This document shows positions 5,329 to 6,173 of a stretch of 6,173 nt of DNA, piece after piece. Location of the stretch: the NCBI GenBank assembly GCA_903904765.1, contig CAIVEA010000819.1, positions 1-6,173 on the forward strand. Reading direction: 5' to 3'. The notes under the pieces were generated by a model. The model saw nothing but the letters and a program-made list of their open reading frames with translations, was not told the DNA's origin and did not search any database. The position numbers were made by a program, and so were the translations under genes. The DNA comes from an uncultured Chloroflexota bacterium. Lineage in GTDB: Bacteria; Chloroflexota; Anaerolineae; Aggregatilineales; Phototrophicaceae. Within the stretch, counting starts at the first letter, position 1. Each line of letters starts with the position of its first letter.

Positions 5329-6173
5329 ATGGTCAAACGTCTTTCGGTCATAGTGTTAGTTGTGTTGATGTTGACACTGCTCAGCGGCGCACAGGCTATC
5401 ACATGGGGCACACTAGATGGGACAGCCCATCCTTATGTGGTGGGTATCCTGTTTCAGCGCCCAGATGGGTTGTATAGCTGCACAGGAACGCTGCTGACCC
5501 CTAATGTGGTCATCACTGCTGGCCACTGCACGGAAGAAGGCGGGCAGGTGAATTTGGCGACGTGGGTGCGGAACGCGCCTGATCTGGACGCGGTGTATGC
5601 GGCTGAACGTCCAGCTTATCCGGCTGGCCCTGCGGGGCGCACGCAGTATTTGAATGCGAAGTGGACAATCGGGCAGGCTATCCCGCATCCGCAATATGAC
5701 GATTACAACCAGTTCCCGTACACCTATGATGTAGGTGTGATTCTGCTGCAAACCCCGATTGTGGTCAGCGAATACGGGCAGCTTCCGACGCTGCGCCAGT
5801 TCGATTTCCTCGATAAGCAGCGCGGCAGCAATAATGGAGATCGCGTGTTCACCTCGGTGGGCTACGGGCGGCAGGAAATCGTGCCGGTGTCGTCGGAATC
5901 CTTGCGGAACGACTGGGTACGGATGGTGGCTACCTCGTCACTCATCAATACCCGCAGCGCCAATACGGGCGGTGTGAGTTTTGTTTATAGCGAGAATCCG
6001 GGTGGAGGGAATGGCACTGGCGGCACTTGCTTTGGCGATTCGGGCGGCCCGCAGTTCTACAAGAACACGCGCACGATTGCTTCGGTCACTTCATTCGGTA
6101 TCACGGCGCAGTGCAACGGCAACGGCTACAGTTTCCGCACCGATATCCCGCAAACGCTGGATTTCGTAACGCC
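5329..6173 (+). CDS. Secreted trypsin-fold (S1 family) serine protease, 3' end outside window
   Basis: The frame is open from the ATG at 5329 to the window edge (281 complete codons), so the C-terminus is missing. The N-terminus is a classic signal peptide: K3-R4, a hydrophobic core at about 5-18, then SGAQA ending at A23, so the product should be exported. The chymotrypsin-fold triad is present: H66 in TAGHC, D134 in YDVGVILL and S238 in GDSGGP. The only four cysteines, C51/C67 and C234/C262, match the conserved disulfides 42-58 and 191-220 of the family. G232 occupies the position of trypsin Asp189, so cleavage after Arg/Lys is not predicted. His-to-Asp spacing is about 20 residues longer than in trypsin, because of an insertion around 78-125. 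The predicted mature start, Ile24 followed by TWGTLDGTAHPY, aligns with the activated N-terminus of trypsin. The gene has its own spacer and is likely a separate transcription unit. The biological target is unknown. Confidence 0.92.
   Translation, partial: MVKRLSVIVLVVLMLTLLSGAQAITWGTLDGTAHPYVVGILFQRPDGLYSCTGTLLTPNVVITAGHCTEEGGQVNLATWVRNAPDLDAVYAAERPAYPAGPAGRTQYLNAKWTIGQAIPHPQYDDYNQFPYTYDVGVILLQTPIVVSEYGQLPTLRQFDFLDKQRGSNNGDRVFTSVGYGRQEIVPVSSESLRNDWVRMVATSSLINTRSANTGGVSFVYSENPGGGNGTGGTCFGDSGGPQFYKNTRTIASVTSFGITAQCNGNGYSFRTDIPQTLDFVT

Noticed and set aside
5413..5751. 112-codon open frame on the - strand opposite the protease gene
   Set aside because: The + strand frame here carries a signal peptide and protease motifs; the antisense frame has none.
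1..6173. Search by eye for tRNA, rRNA, CRISPR repeats, transposon ends and phage-defence genes
   Set aside because: No cloverleaf-like sequence, regularly spaced repeats, transposase motifs or defence-type domains could be seen; the only repeats are those within the duplicated dioxygenase domains.

Overview
The window is a moderately GC-rich bacterial segment in which every supportable gene lies on the + strand, packed closely with short gaps or overlaps. There are seven protein-coding genes and no visible RNA genes, insertion sequences, CRISPR arrays or phage genes. The protein families and tight packing are compatible with an environmental bacterium, possibly Chloroflexota. That placement is a family-level impression; nothing here is a true taxonomic marker.

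Region 1 (1-2658): a promoter-like element with an extended -10 precedes a three-gene ABC exporter. It consists of an ATPase (74-1069) and two different six-helix ABC-2 permeases (1066-1872 and 1873-2658). The genes overlap by 4 bp or abut exactly, so they should be transcribed together and translationally coupled. All three match the COG4586/COG4587/COG3694 set, in which the permeases are DUF990/ABC2_membrane_6 proteins. Some members export viologen-like cationic compounds; the substrate here is unknown.

Region 2 (2659-3491): a YhhN/TMEM86-type integral membrane protein (lysoplasmalogenase family) follows after 36 bp and probably belongs to the same transcript.

Region 3 (3492-5214): a two-domain VOC-superfamily ring-cleaving dioxygenase overlaps an alpha/beta serine hydrolase by 8 bp. 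The pair resembles the MhqO/MhqD combination known from hydroquinone and quinone detoxification in Bacillus. The likely role is opening (hydro)quinone-type aromatics and hydrolysing a related ester or ring-cleavage product. Both halves of the dioxygenase keep a full His-His-Glu metal-ligand set, which is the most interesting molecular detail of the window.

Region 4 (5215-6173): after a 114-bp gap, an exported trypsin-fold serine protease begins at 5329 and runs off the right edge. It has a signal peptide, the full catalytic triad and two predicted disulfides. The predicted signal-peptide cleavage leaves an Ile N-terminus, suggesting a protease made without a separate activation peptide.

Overall the window looks like ordinary chromosomal gene content with export, xenobiotic and membrane-lipid themes. 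I did not find a convincing new multi-gene system. The most checkable leads are the symmetrical dioxygenase and the protease maturation mode.
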